DNA from: Candidatus Nanopelagicales bacterium
GTDB lineage: Bacteria; Actinomycetota; Actinomycetes; S36-B12
NCBI GenBank assembly: GCA_018402075.1
Contig: JAGYJP010000027.1
Coordinates: forward strand, 1 to 9,024
DNA: 9,024 bases
Direction of reading: 5' to 3'
A program made the position numbers and the translations under genes. The number at the start of each line of letters is the position of its first letter. The first letter of the stretch is position 1. Shown piece by piece: positions 1 through 6,033 of the stretch. The notes below the pieces were generated by a model. The model searched no databases, was not told the origin of the DNA, and saw only the letters and a program-made list of their open reading frames with translations.

Positions 1-379
1 CGTACTTTGGCTCTTTCTATGAGGAAAAAGCCACCTTTACTCCCAATTCCGAGGGCAAAGATTCTCCCATCCAACAGCAATCATTGGCTTGTTTTTCGCT
101 ATCCGCCACTATCCGCCACTATCCGGAAGATCGAACTCTACAACACACTCATTCATCGAGAAATGAGGTGTCCTGCGAGTGAGTACTTTCACCATTTTGG
201 GGAATCCCAGACCGATTTACACAGGCTATTTCTCTCACAAACTATTTCCACAGAGTTCGCCAGCGTTCGCTGCAGTTACATCCAAGTTCCATCCAAACTC
301 AGCGGCATTTGGGTGCAACCATTCGGCCCAGAAGCCCAGAACGAACAACGAAAAGCAGAAGTGATCAATCGATGAGGGG
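1..379. other. Left-edge region with no recognisable gene
   Basis: I see no convincing gene here. The one open frame longer than 100 codons on the plus strand (about 7-375) has no recognisable motif and an irregular composition. The minus-strand frames are equally unconvincing. The region contains the CTATCCGC repeat cluster listed separately. It ends at the stop codon of a DUF1566 remnant. It lies downstream of the large minus-strand protease gene and is probably decayed accessory DNA. I could not find a tRNA here: there is no GGTTCGA-type T-loop with a matching acceptor stem. Confidence 0.5.
99..126 (+). repeat. Short tandem repeat, CTATCCGC units with 10-bp period
   Basis: The octamer CTATCCGC occurs at 99-106 and 109-116, with a 7/8 copy (CTATCCGG) at 119-126, so three units lie exactly 10 bp apart, about one helical turn. 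The reverse complement, GCGGATAG, occurs twice at 5013-5020 and 5020-5027, just beyond the integrase pseudogene. Helically phased short repeats near integrase genes are typical of arm-type recombinase or excisionase binding sites. That role is inferred here. Confidence 0.55.
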
Positions 380-502
380 CTAAAAGGCCCTGATGGGGCG
401 AACGCTCCGCTCGTTCTCCTTGGGGTCGGAGCCCTGATAGCCATTACCCAAACCCTGGTACCACGCGAGGTACGCTTCAATCAGCGGGCGGGATACAAAC
501 AC
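380..502 (-). pseudogene. Remnant of the C-terminus of a DUF1566 (Lcl C-terminal type) protein
   Basis: Reading the minus strand from about 502 to the TAG at 380-382 gives a frame containing EAYLAWYQGLGNGYQ and then K-x5-VRPIRAF-stop. This matches the end of DUF1566 domains, where AWYQ, a G-x-Q step, a Lys and a terminal VRP(V/I)RAF occur with the same spacing. Only about 40 codons are recognisable, whereas the domain usually needs more than 100 residues. There is no ATG, and the upstream part merges into the tail of the neighbouring protease gene in a different frame. The frame is open for roughly 100 codons (about 676 to 380), but the part above 500 is a shadow of the octapeptide repeats. 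The remnant is best read as a truncated gene end left by recombination. DUF1566 domains occur in secreted, often multi-domain proteins, so the lost gene may have been a surface protein related to the neighbour. Confidence 0.62.
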
Positions 503-552
503 CCTCAGCGATCCACTCCCTCGGATTGCTAAATTACTGATATGGCCTCTGG

Positions 553-3500
553 TCAGCGTGAAGCCCGGTTCAGTGCCCTCACCTGCGCGGGAGTCAATGC
601 CCGAGTTTGTGCGGGGGTCAACGATCGGATTTGCGATGCCGTCATCCGACTGATGACCCTAGGCGGTATCGCAGCAACCGACCTGGGACTGAGACTTCGC
701 ACACTCGCCGGTGGAATCTGCGACATTTGATTGGGCCTAAGTCGCGCGGTTTGACTCGGTTGCATCCGCGCATAACCCGCAGGCGTTATCGCGGCCAACT
801 GCGCCCCATCAAGTAATCGGACCGCGTTCGGTTGCAGTCGACCAACCGAGGCAGGGCGCAATGCTGCCAGTTGCTGGGGTGTCATTGCCGCCACCTGTGC
901 TCGGCTGAACGCGCTGACCACTCGTGGTGGCAACTGCGACATGTAAGCAGGAGGCAGTGTTGACACTTGCTCCGGTGAAAGCTCGCCAATCTGCTGCGGT
1001 GTCACCGTATTGGCGGGCGGCTGCGGTGCAGGAGCAGGAGCAGGAGCAGGCGCAGGTGCAGGAGCCGGTGCCGGTGCCGGTGCAGGGGCAGGAGCCGGTG
1101 CAGGGGCAGGAGCCGGTGCTCCACCGCCTCCTCCTCCGCCCCCGCCACCATTTGGAGGTGGTGCGGGAGCCGTGATGTTGAAACTCACCGACTGCGTGCC
1201 CTCAGCAAACGTCGCTGTTTGTGCTGCAGTCGCCTTCACGGTGCAAGTTCCAGCGGCGGAGAAAGTAAGCACGGCCGTTGTGGCGTTGACGGCGCAGTTC
1301 GAGGATGGCGTCGAGCCATCAGCGGCGATCGAATACGAGATCCCGCCATCACCATTCGACGTCGCAAGAGCGTTCGGAGTCAAAGTGCCTGCCGTGGAAA
1401 CGGCGGATGTGTTTGTTGGTGCCCACGTCACGGTTTGCGTGTTTCGAAGGGGTGTCACCCCGTTGGATGAGGATGACCACGCTCCCGCACCTATTGCGGT
1501 CTTGGCTGCGACTCGGAATCGATATGACAATGATGCATCGAGACCACTAACCGTTGTCCCCGAACCAGCAACATCAGTAGGACTGGACCAAGTTAATCCA
1601 TTGTCTGAAGTGTAGGAGATTTGGTAATTGATAAGGCCCGTGCTGGTACTTGGTGCTGCCCATGACACAGTGGCCGAGAACGTCCCGGCTGACGCGTTGA
1701 TGATGAACGGCTGACCCAGCAATCCGGCGGTCGGTATCCCGGTGAGGCCATCAGACCAAGCACCGAAACCGGCACCGTTGAGCGAAATAACTTTAGCCGT
1801 GTAAGTCTCTCCGTTCACGACAGAACCGCTAGACGCTGTCTCCGGCTGGTAGGCCTCCACCCGACCCGTGATGGTTCTCCAAGTACGGGGACTACCGTTC
1901 GCATAGAAGATGACAGGGAATGTCTTGGTCACCGATCCGGCGTTCTGGATGGCGTAGTACTGCAGGCCGGAATCGAACGGAACTAGGTCCGTAACTCGGA
2001 CACCAACGGTACCCTCATCGGGTGTCAAGGGCACCCTGAATTCCACGCGGGCAGAATCTGCCGTCGAATCGGGATCATCACTGGTGTTGATCGACGTGAC
2101 TTGCGCCCAGTAGGTTCCCCCGACCACCATCCCAAGTCCACCTGAACTGGTTGGCACGCTCAAGTTATCGTTGATGAGTTGAAAACCCGTGGCGGTCGGA
2201 TTGAGATAGTTGACGGTATACAGCGCAGACCCGTCGGTTCTCGTCGGCCAAACTGAAACTTGGAACTCTGTGGCTCCCGTCACTGGAGACCACTGAACAT
2301 CAACGATGTCCTCCCCACCAACCACCGATGTGATCACGGGAACTGACGGCGCACCCGCGCTTGGCGTGGCCGTTGCGGTGGCCGACCAGTAATACGGACC
2401 GCTGTCACGATTGACAGCATTGACCGTAGCACCGCGAAATTCGTACGTGACGTTATTGGTGAGGCCGGTGATCGTCGTTGGATTACTTACTTGAGGCCCA
2501 CCTGGGAGCACAGTCCAGTCAGATGCGCCCACGGCCCGGTACTCAACTCGGACCCCCACTATTGGCAGTGCTGGAGTTTTGATCGGTGCATCACTGAACA
2601 GAGTGACCTCGCCGTTGCCTGCCACTGCCCGCCCATTTGTAACCTGCCCAGGCACAAACCAATCCACGTATGACGTGACGCGCGCGTACACGCTGGGGAA
2701 TCCTTCACGATTGCAGCCACCCACCGATAAGGGATTCGGTCCCCAACTGGTTATTCCGGCCAGAGTCGGGTTGCCGGCAACCGTGATCGCGAAGGGTCCG
2801 CCGCTGTCGCCAACACAACCGCTGATGACCTTGGCAGGAGCCGGAGTCGTACCTGTCACGCAGATCATGGAGCCCGGTTGGTATAAGTCAGTCGGAATGA
2901 CTGACCACCCGGCACAGCCATTAATGTCTCCCGGAGTGCCCACCACGGACACGGTTGCCTTCTGCAACTGATTTGGGTAGTCGAAGGGTTTATCTACCGT
3001 GATTTGACCAGGGGCAACGTTTCCCCACCCAGTGATAAGGCCGGGATCATTTGCCGGCGGCCAGACCATCGGCGAGGCAACGGCTTCGGCAAAAGGAAGA
3101 GCAATAGCCTCCGCCACACCATCGGTGAGGCTTAGGGGGGACGCCAGTTTGATGAGCGCTACATCGTCACCTGACGCGACACCTTCATACTCCGGGTGGG
3201 CAATCACCTGCGCAGCCTGAACTAACTGACGGCCTGCCGCCCCGGGCACAAGGTATAGATTTTGCTGGCCCGCAAGGACGCGCACATTTGCAGGGTTGGC
3301 AAATGTCCCTTGGACACAGTGGGCAGCGGTGACAATCCATTGGGCGTTGATGATCGATCCCCCGCAGAATTGTTCTAAGTAAAGGTTGTCCCCCATACCG
3401 AGAAGGGCCACCTGCCAAGGTGCATCTCCGGGGACGGCGTCATCGCCGTTGATGATGAAGGGTGCGACATCTAGCGGCGTGACGTATTCGTAGGGCCCGA

Positions 3501-4161
3501 ACGTTACCGGTATGTTGTGGACCAGGGTGAAGGTGACGGTGACAGAGCCGGCTGCGGCAAAAGGTGTGGTCGCACGAAGTTCGGTGCCAGCATCGTTGGT
3601 AGTGACCCCCGTTGCGGGTTTGTCGCCGAAGGTGACATCGCTTACGCCACCAAGATTGGTACCTGTAAACGTGATGACTTGTCCGCCGCTTGTAGGCCCG
3701 GATGTCGGAGACATCGCGTTGATGAGTGTCCTATGGTCATCAACTTCGGATTCTGGGTCAGATTGATCTGAATCGAGTTCTACTGAAGTTTCGCTCAGGT
3801 AAGTGAAGAGGGGTTCAAGAGGGACATCACGGTCAATCGTTTTGAAGATGATGGGCACCGACACCGCGTCACTTTGCCGGGCGGGAGTGGATACCGAGAG
3901 TTCCGTGCCTGAGTCGTTGATATCGGGCTTCGTGGCGGCCTGCCCACCGAAGGTCACCTCAGTGACCGCACCAAAATTTGACCCGGAGAAGATGACGCGG
4001 GTGCCACCACTTTCCGGTCCAGCAGCGGGTTCGAAGGAGGTCACTTCGATTTCCGGGGGAATGGGTTCCCCGGACGCTGTCGGGACCAACGGAGCACTAA
4101 GAAGGCCCGCTGTGAACAAAGCCACCGAAAGCCGTCGTACAACGTTTCCTCGTGCGTACAT
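553..4161 (-). CDS. Large secreted multi-domain S1-family serine protease with basic octapeptide-repeat tail
   Basis: This is a predicted exported endopeptidase of 1202 residues. Residues 1-31 form a signal peptide: a YARGNVVRR basic start, a hydrophobic core at about 12-27 and likely cleavage near TASG-E. IPT/TIG domains lie at about 37-121 and 146-228. The chymotrypsin-fold domain spans about 236-503. It begins with IING after Phe235 (zymogen-type N-terminus) and has His281 in TAAHC, Asp333 in DDVALIKL and Ser453 in GDSGGP. Six cysteines are present (266, 282, 416, 434, 449, 483). By motif alignment the S1-pocket positions 189 and 226 are both Ser, which argues against trypsin-like Arg/Lys specificity. 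Fibronectin III-like domains follow at about 505-600, 604-712, 716-811 and 815-906, then an Ig-like domain at 908-997 with C956 and C973. A Gly10/(AP)16 hinge spans 1005-1046 and 18 octapeptides span 1054-1197. There is no LPXTG motif or C-terminal membrane helix. The ATG at 4161 is chosen because the signal peptide starts there; upstream codons in this frame encode integrase remnant. The substrate is unknown. Confidence 0.88.
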   Translation of the reverse strand: MYARGNVVRRLSVALFTAGLLSAPLVPTASGEPIPPEIEVTSFEPAAGPESGGTRVIFSGSNFGAVTEVTFGGQAATKPDINDSGTELSVSTPARQSDAVSVPIIFKTIDRDVPLEPLFTYLSETSVELDSDQSDPESEVDDHRTLINAMSPTSGPTSGGQVITFTGTNLGGVSDVTFGDKPATGVTTNDAGTELRATTPFAAAGSVTVTFTLVHNIPVTFGPYEYVTPLDVAPFIINGDDAVPGDAPWQVALLGMGDNLYLEQFCGGSIINAQWIVTAAHCVQGTFANPANVRVLAGQQNLYLVPGAAGRQLVQAAQVIAHPEYEGVASGDDVALIKLASPLSLTDGVAEAIALPFAEAVASPMVWPPANDPGLITGWGNVAPGQITVDKPFDYPNQLQKATVSVVGTPGDINGCAGWSVIPTDLYQPGSMICVTGTTPAPAKVISGCVGDSGGPFAITVAGNPTLAGITSWGPNPLSVGGCNREGFPSVYARVTSYVDWFVPGQVTNGRAVAGNGEVTLFSDAPIKTPALPIVGVRVEYRAVGASDWTVLPGGPQVSNPTTITGLTNNVTYEFRGATVNAVNRDSGPYYWSATATATPSAGAPSVPVITSVVGGEDIVDVQWSPVTGATEFQVSVWPTRTDGSALYTVNYLNPTATGFQLINDNLSVPTSSGGLGMVVGGTYWAQVTSINTSDDPDSTADSARVEFRVPLTPDEGTVGVRVTDLVPFDSGLQYYAIQNAGSVTKTFPVIFYANGSPRTWRTITGRVEAYQPETASSGSVVNGETYTAKVISLNGAGFGAWSDGLTGIPTAGLLGQPFIINASAGTFSATVSWAAPSTSTGLINYQISYTSDNGLTWSSPTDVAGSGTTVSGLDASLSYRFRVAAKTAIGAGAWSSSSNGVTPLRNTQTVTWAPTNTSAVSTAGTLTPNALATSNGDGGISYSIAADGSTPSSNCAVNATTAVLTFSAAGTCTVKATAAQTATFAEGTQSVSFNITAPAPPPNGGGGGGGGGGAPAPAPAPAPAPAPAPAPAPAPAPAPAPAPAPQPPANTVTPQQIGELSPEQVSTLPPAYMSQLPPRVVSAFSRAQVAAMTPQQLAALRPASVGRLQPNAVRLLDGAQLAAITPAGYARMQPSQTARLRPNQMSQIPPASVRSLSPRSVAAIPPRVISRMTASQIRSLTPAQTRALTPAQVRALNRASR
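571..1002 (-). repeat. Array of 18 octapeptide repeats (24-bp units) in the protease C-terminus
   Basis: Residues 1054-1197 divide without gaps into 18 units of eight residues, for example TPQQLAAL, RPASVGRL, PPASVRSL, TPAQTRAL and TPAQVRAL. Position 2 is Pro in 15 of 18 units, position 8 is Leu/Ile/Met/Phe in all 18, and position 5 is mostly Val/Ile/Leu/Met. The segment 1054-1202 carries 17 Arg, no Lys and only three acidic residues, all in the first half, so it is strongly basic. Nucleotide identity between units is low, so this is an old, selected protein repeat rather than a fresh DNA expansion. TP/SP helix caps followed by one short helical turn suggest a compact solenoid or rod. Binding to an anionic wall polymer, exopolysaccharide or DNA is an inference. 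Confidence 0.85.
1024..1119 (-). repeat. Ala-Pro dipeptide microsatellite, 16 codon pairs
   Basis: Sixteen consecutive Ala-Pro codon pairs (6-bp period, GCN-CCN) encode residues 1015-1046. They follow ten Gly codons at 1120-1149. Short runs such as GGAGCA repeated on the plus strand show recent slippage, while the mix of GCT/GCA/GCC and CCT/CCG codons shows older divergence. The protein segment would be an extended, fairly stiff linker that separates the protease/FN3 part from the basic tail, like the Pro-rich wall-spanning segments of Gram-positive surface proteins. Copy number may vary between strains. Confidence 0.85.
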
Positions 4162-4175
4162 AACCCCCCCCAGAT
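4162..4175 (-). promoter_or_regulatory. G8 tract acting as ribosome binding site of the protease gene
   Basis: Directly upstream of the ATG at 4161 the minus strand reads CTGGGGGGGGTT-ATG, with eight consecutive G (plus-strand C at 4164-4171) only two bases from the start codon. No other purine-rich Shine-Dalgarno sequence is present nearby, so the G tract is the only candidate. A weak promoter-like pair just upstream on the minus strand (TTGATG, 16 bp, TAAAAA) would leave a very short leader; I do not rely on it. Confidence 0.4.
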
Positions 4176-4235
4176 TTTTATTCAGTTGCGAAAGTGCATC
4201 AAACCACAAGTTAGACCAGAGGGAGCGCCAATTCA

Positions 4236-4945
4236 CAGTTTCGCAGCGAGCCGGAACCATCACGACCCTGCGACCAATGAAGACTTCGCCGGTTTTGGTG
4301 TTGAGGTCACCGAGTCGGATTTCTGTCGCTTCACCAAAGCGGGCACCTGTGGTCGTTAAAAAGTGTGAAGTACACGCTTCCGATGCTGGGGAGTTTGTCC
4401 ACGATTGTGCGGAAGTCACTTTGGTCCAATAAGGCGTAGGAGCGCTGTGGCGCGATGGTGATGCGAACACCGTGGGTGGGATTGGTAGGTATTCGCTGGG
4501 GAACTAGGGACTGAAATGAGCGTCCCACCGCGGCCTTGCATTGACCCTGCACAGCCGCGCCTACTCCTTGGACGCGAAGTTGGGTGATCATCTCCGAGAT
4601 GACCCCGATGGTGACCTGTTCGACGGGAATCTCACCGATAAGAGGCAGGACGTGGATGCGCAGATTGGATGCGTAACCGCGCAACGTATTGGGGCTTAAA
4701 CCATCCTCGCGCTCCAACCATGTGCGTACATATTCGGCGTAGGTCCCCAGTGAGTGGGTGTTCACGCGCTTGGGCGCCTTTAGGCGTTTCCTCGGTGGAG
4801 CGAGAGCACTGTTGCATTCGTGGGCCACGGCATGTGCCTGAGCCTCGGCGCTGTCATCGAAGGTGCCCGCTGAGCGCACTTTGCCGAAACCATCGGTGTA
4901 ATACCCCGTGAATCGTCCGCTAGGTCGTGAGGCCACATATGCCAT
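4236..4945 (-). pseudogene. Frameshifted and truncated tyrosine recombinase (phage-type integrase)
   Basis: Translation from the ATG at 4945 gives an N-terminal arm-binding-like segment (GRFTGYYTDGFGKVRSAGTF), then a SAM-like core-binding domain around residues 65-165 (TYAEYVRTWLE, SPNTLRGYASNLRIHVLPLIG) and the start of the catalytic domain. After VYFTLF the frame runs into a stop at 4331. In the next frame the protein continues as LTTTGARFGEATEIRLGDL, the box I region with the first catalytic Arg. Removing one A from the five-A run at 4358-4362 (plus strand) restores a continuous YFTLLTTTGARFGEA. The homology fades near ARCETV (about 4236), so the H-x-x-R box and the nucleophilic Tyr are missing. 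About 235 of the usual 370-400 residues remain, so it is inactive as encoded. The restored frame then runs in-frame into the protease gene. The extreme 3' boundary is approximate. Confidence 0.85.
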
Positions 4946-4972
4946 CAGAGACTCCCCTTATCCGCTGGTTGA

Positions 4973-4993
4973 CGCGCCTCTTTAGAAGGCGCG
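4973..4993. other. Perfect hairpin or operator-like inverted repeat upstream of the integrase remnant
   Basis: CGCGCCT (4973-4979) pairs with AGGCGCG (4987-4993) around a 7-nt loop. It lies 27-50 bp upstream of the integrase ATG. No T-tract follows on either strand, so it is not a classical intrinsic terminator. A regulator operator or part of a recombination complex is more likely, but neither is shown. Confidence 0.4.
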
Positions 4994-5012
4994 CATGCCG
5001 TGTGTGGATGCC

Positions 5013-5027
5013 GCGGATAGCGGATAG
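5013..5027 (-). repeat. Two overlapping GCGGATAG (CTATCCGC) repeats, 7-bp period
   Basis: GCGGATAG occurs at 5013-5020 and again at 5020-5027, sharing one base. It is the reverse complement of the tandem octamer at 99-116. A related TATCCGC on the opposite strand lies at 4959-4965, immediately before the integrase start. The cluster sits where an integrase or excisionase would be expected to bind near its own promoter. Confidence 0.5.
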
Positions 5028-5174
5028 CGAGTATTTACACCTTTGTATTCCCATCGACGGGAGAGAAGTCACTGGCATTAAAGGTCTTGGGATGCTTTCG
5101 AGGGGGCCGCTCGGGCAACCTGCCGTAATGCCCGCCAAACAATACATGTCGTCAAGTTGCGATCCACAGTCGGT

Positions 5175-5180
5175 TAGATT
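5175..5180 (+). promoter_or_regulatory. Possible -10 box for yajQ
   Basis: TAGATT fits the TAnnnT form of an actinobacterial -10 element and would give a leader of about 40 nt before the yajQ ATG. No good -35 hexamer lies at 16-18 bp upstream. A purine-rich GGAAAGGA at 5211-5218 is a plausible ribosome binding site for the ATG at 5226. Confidence 0.25.
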
Positions 5181-5225
5181 GGGGCAGGAACTACACAACT
5201 TTGTGCGCTCGGGAAAGGACGCCCC

Positions 5226-5717
5226 ATGGCCGATAGCAGTTTTGACATTGTCTCTGAAGTAGACCACCAGGAGGCAGATAACGCCCTGAACCAAGCGGCC
5301 AAGGAACTCTCCCAGCGCTTTGATTTCAAAAACACCGATACCACAATCGAGTGGAAAGGCGACGAAGCTATTGAGATCACCAGCGGGACCGAGGAGCGGG
5401 CACTGGCCGCCCTTGATGTGTTCAAGGAGAAATTGATCAAGCGTGGAATCAGCCTCAAGGCTTTCACTGCGGGAGACCCGCGATCCTCGGGCAAGGAGTA
5501 CAAAATAGGTGGCACCTTCACCAATGGCCTCAATCAGGAGCAGGCCAAAAAGTTAGGCAAATTGATTCGCGATGAAGGCCCCAAGGCGGTCAAGACTCAG
5601 GTGCAGGGCAGTGAACTTCGAGTCACCAGCAAGAGTCGAGACGACCTGCAGGATGTCATTGCGCTCATCAAGGGTGCCGATCTGGATTTTGCGGTGCAGT
5701 TCACCAATTACAGATAA
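5226..5717 (+). CDS. yajQ: YajQ family nucleotide-binding protein
   Basis: This is a cytoplasmic protein of 163 residues, the usual full length for the family, built from two RRM-like alpha/beta domains. The family hallmarks are present: [24 protein letters not shown] near the N-terminus followed by QRFDFKN, and at the C-terminus [18 protein letters not shown], ending in the characteristic QFTNYR. YajQ proteins bind nucleotides or RNA, and the Xanthomonas member is reported as a cyclic di-GMP-binding effector. The function in actinobacteria is not settled. The ATG is supported by GGAAAGGA about 7 nt upstream and by alignment of the N-terminal motif. The gene is transcribed away from the integrase remnant and converges on nuoI with only 7 bp between stop codons. 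It appears intact and marks the boundary of the conserved chromosome beside the accessory region. Confidence 0.95.
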   Translation: MADSSFDIVSEVDHQEADNALNQAAKELSQRFDFKNTDTTIEWKGDEAIEITSGTEERALAALDVFKEKLIKRGISLKAFTAGDPRSSGKEYKIGGTFTNGLNQEQAKKLGKLIRDEGPKAVKTQVQGSELRVTSKSRDDLQDVIALIKGADLDFAVQFTNYR

Positions 5718-5724
5718 CTGGAGT

Positions 5725-6033
5725 CTATTCCGAGGCGAGTTCGTCTTTATTCAGGTACAAAGACTCGCGAGTTGCCCCGGTTAATGCCCGACGTTGATCC
5801 CATTCCAATGCATCAAATGGACACACATCGACACAGATTCCGCAATACATGCAGAGTGAATAATCAATGTCGAAGGTATCCAAGACATTCACTTTCTTGG
5901 GACGGCGGGCACCCGGTTCACTGACCTCCTCGGTGTGGGAATCCAGATGAATGCACCACGCGGGGCACTCCCGGACGCAGAGCATGCAGGAAGTGCATTT
6001 TTCCGGGATCAGTGCAATAAAGGAATGGATCAT
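5725..6033 (-). CDS. nuoI: NuoI-like 2x[4Fe-4S] ferredoxin subunit of a complex I-type module
   Basis: This is a small iron-sulfur protein of 102 residues. It has two CxxCxxCxxxCP clusters: Cys13, 16, 19 and 23 ([12 protein letters not shown]) and Cys61, 64, 67 and 71 ([12 protein letters not shown]), each binding one [4Fe-4S]. In complex I such a subunit passes electrons from the donor side to NuoB. I chose the ATG at 6033 over a TTG at 6045 because it forms the same ATGA overlap with the nuoC stop that nuoC forms with nuoB. It lacks the N-terminal membrane-associated helix of housekeeping NuoI (about 160-180 residues) and resembles the shorter NuoI/HyfH-type subunits. It is the last gene of the triad. 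A generic ferredoxin is the alternative, but the nuoB and nuoC neighbours make NuoI-like the better reading. Confidence 0.88.
   Translation of the reverse strand: MIHSFIALIPEKCTSCMLCVRECPAWCIHLDSHTEEVSEPGARRPKKVNVLDTFDIDYSLCMYCGICVDVCPFDALEWDQRRALTGATRESLYLNKDELASE

Larger units (their letters stand above)
4946..5225. other. Intergenic region between integrase remnant and yajQ
   Basis: This 280-bp gap holds a TTATCCGCT element at 4958-4966, a perfect 7-bp hairpin at 4973-4993, two overlapping GCGGATAG copies at 5013-5027, and a second inverted repeat, CGGGCA/TGCCCG, at 5112-5117 and 5129-5134. It also holds the presumed yajQ promoter and ribosome binding site near its right end. I found no tRNA gene, although a tRNA target beside an integrase gene would be expected. 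Confidence 0.5.

Noticed and set aside
99..126. CRISPR array
   Set aside because: The units are 8 bp with 2-bp gaps, with no 25-40 bp repeats or spacers and no cas genes.
7..375. A 122-codon plus-strand frame at the left edge
   Set aside because: No recognisable motif, no good ribosome binding site, overlaps a short tandem repeat, and composition is irregular.
376..391. Intrinsic terminator GGGGC-TAAAAG-GCCCT
   Set aside because: The stem has only five pairs including one G-T, there is no T-tract on either strand, and it overlaps the stop of the DUF1566 remnant.
1010..1615. A 201-codon plus-strand frame rich in Gly-Ala (GAGAGA), reminiscent of PE_PGRS or silk-like proteins
   Set aside because: It is the antisense reading of the Ala-Pro/Gly hinge and Ig-like domain of the protease gene, which has clear motifs on the minus strand; no independent domain or start signal.
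3803..4432. A 209-codon plus-strand frame
   Set aside because: It is antisense to the protease IPT domains and the integrase remnant, both of which have strong protein signatures on the minus strand.
4162..4470. Extending the protease N-terminus by 103 codons to 4470
   Set aside because: These codons encode integrase catalytic-domain sequence (TTTGARFGEA), and a proper signal peptide begins at the ATG at 4161.
4946..5225. tRNA gene used as the integration target
   Set aside because: I looked for a T-loop (GGTTCGA-type), an acceptor stem pair and an anticodon arm on both strands and found none; the attachment site, if any, lies elsewhere.
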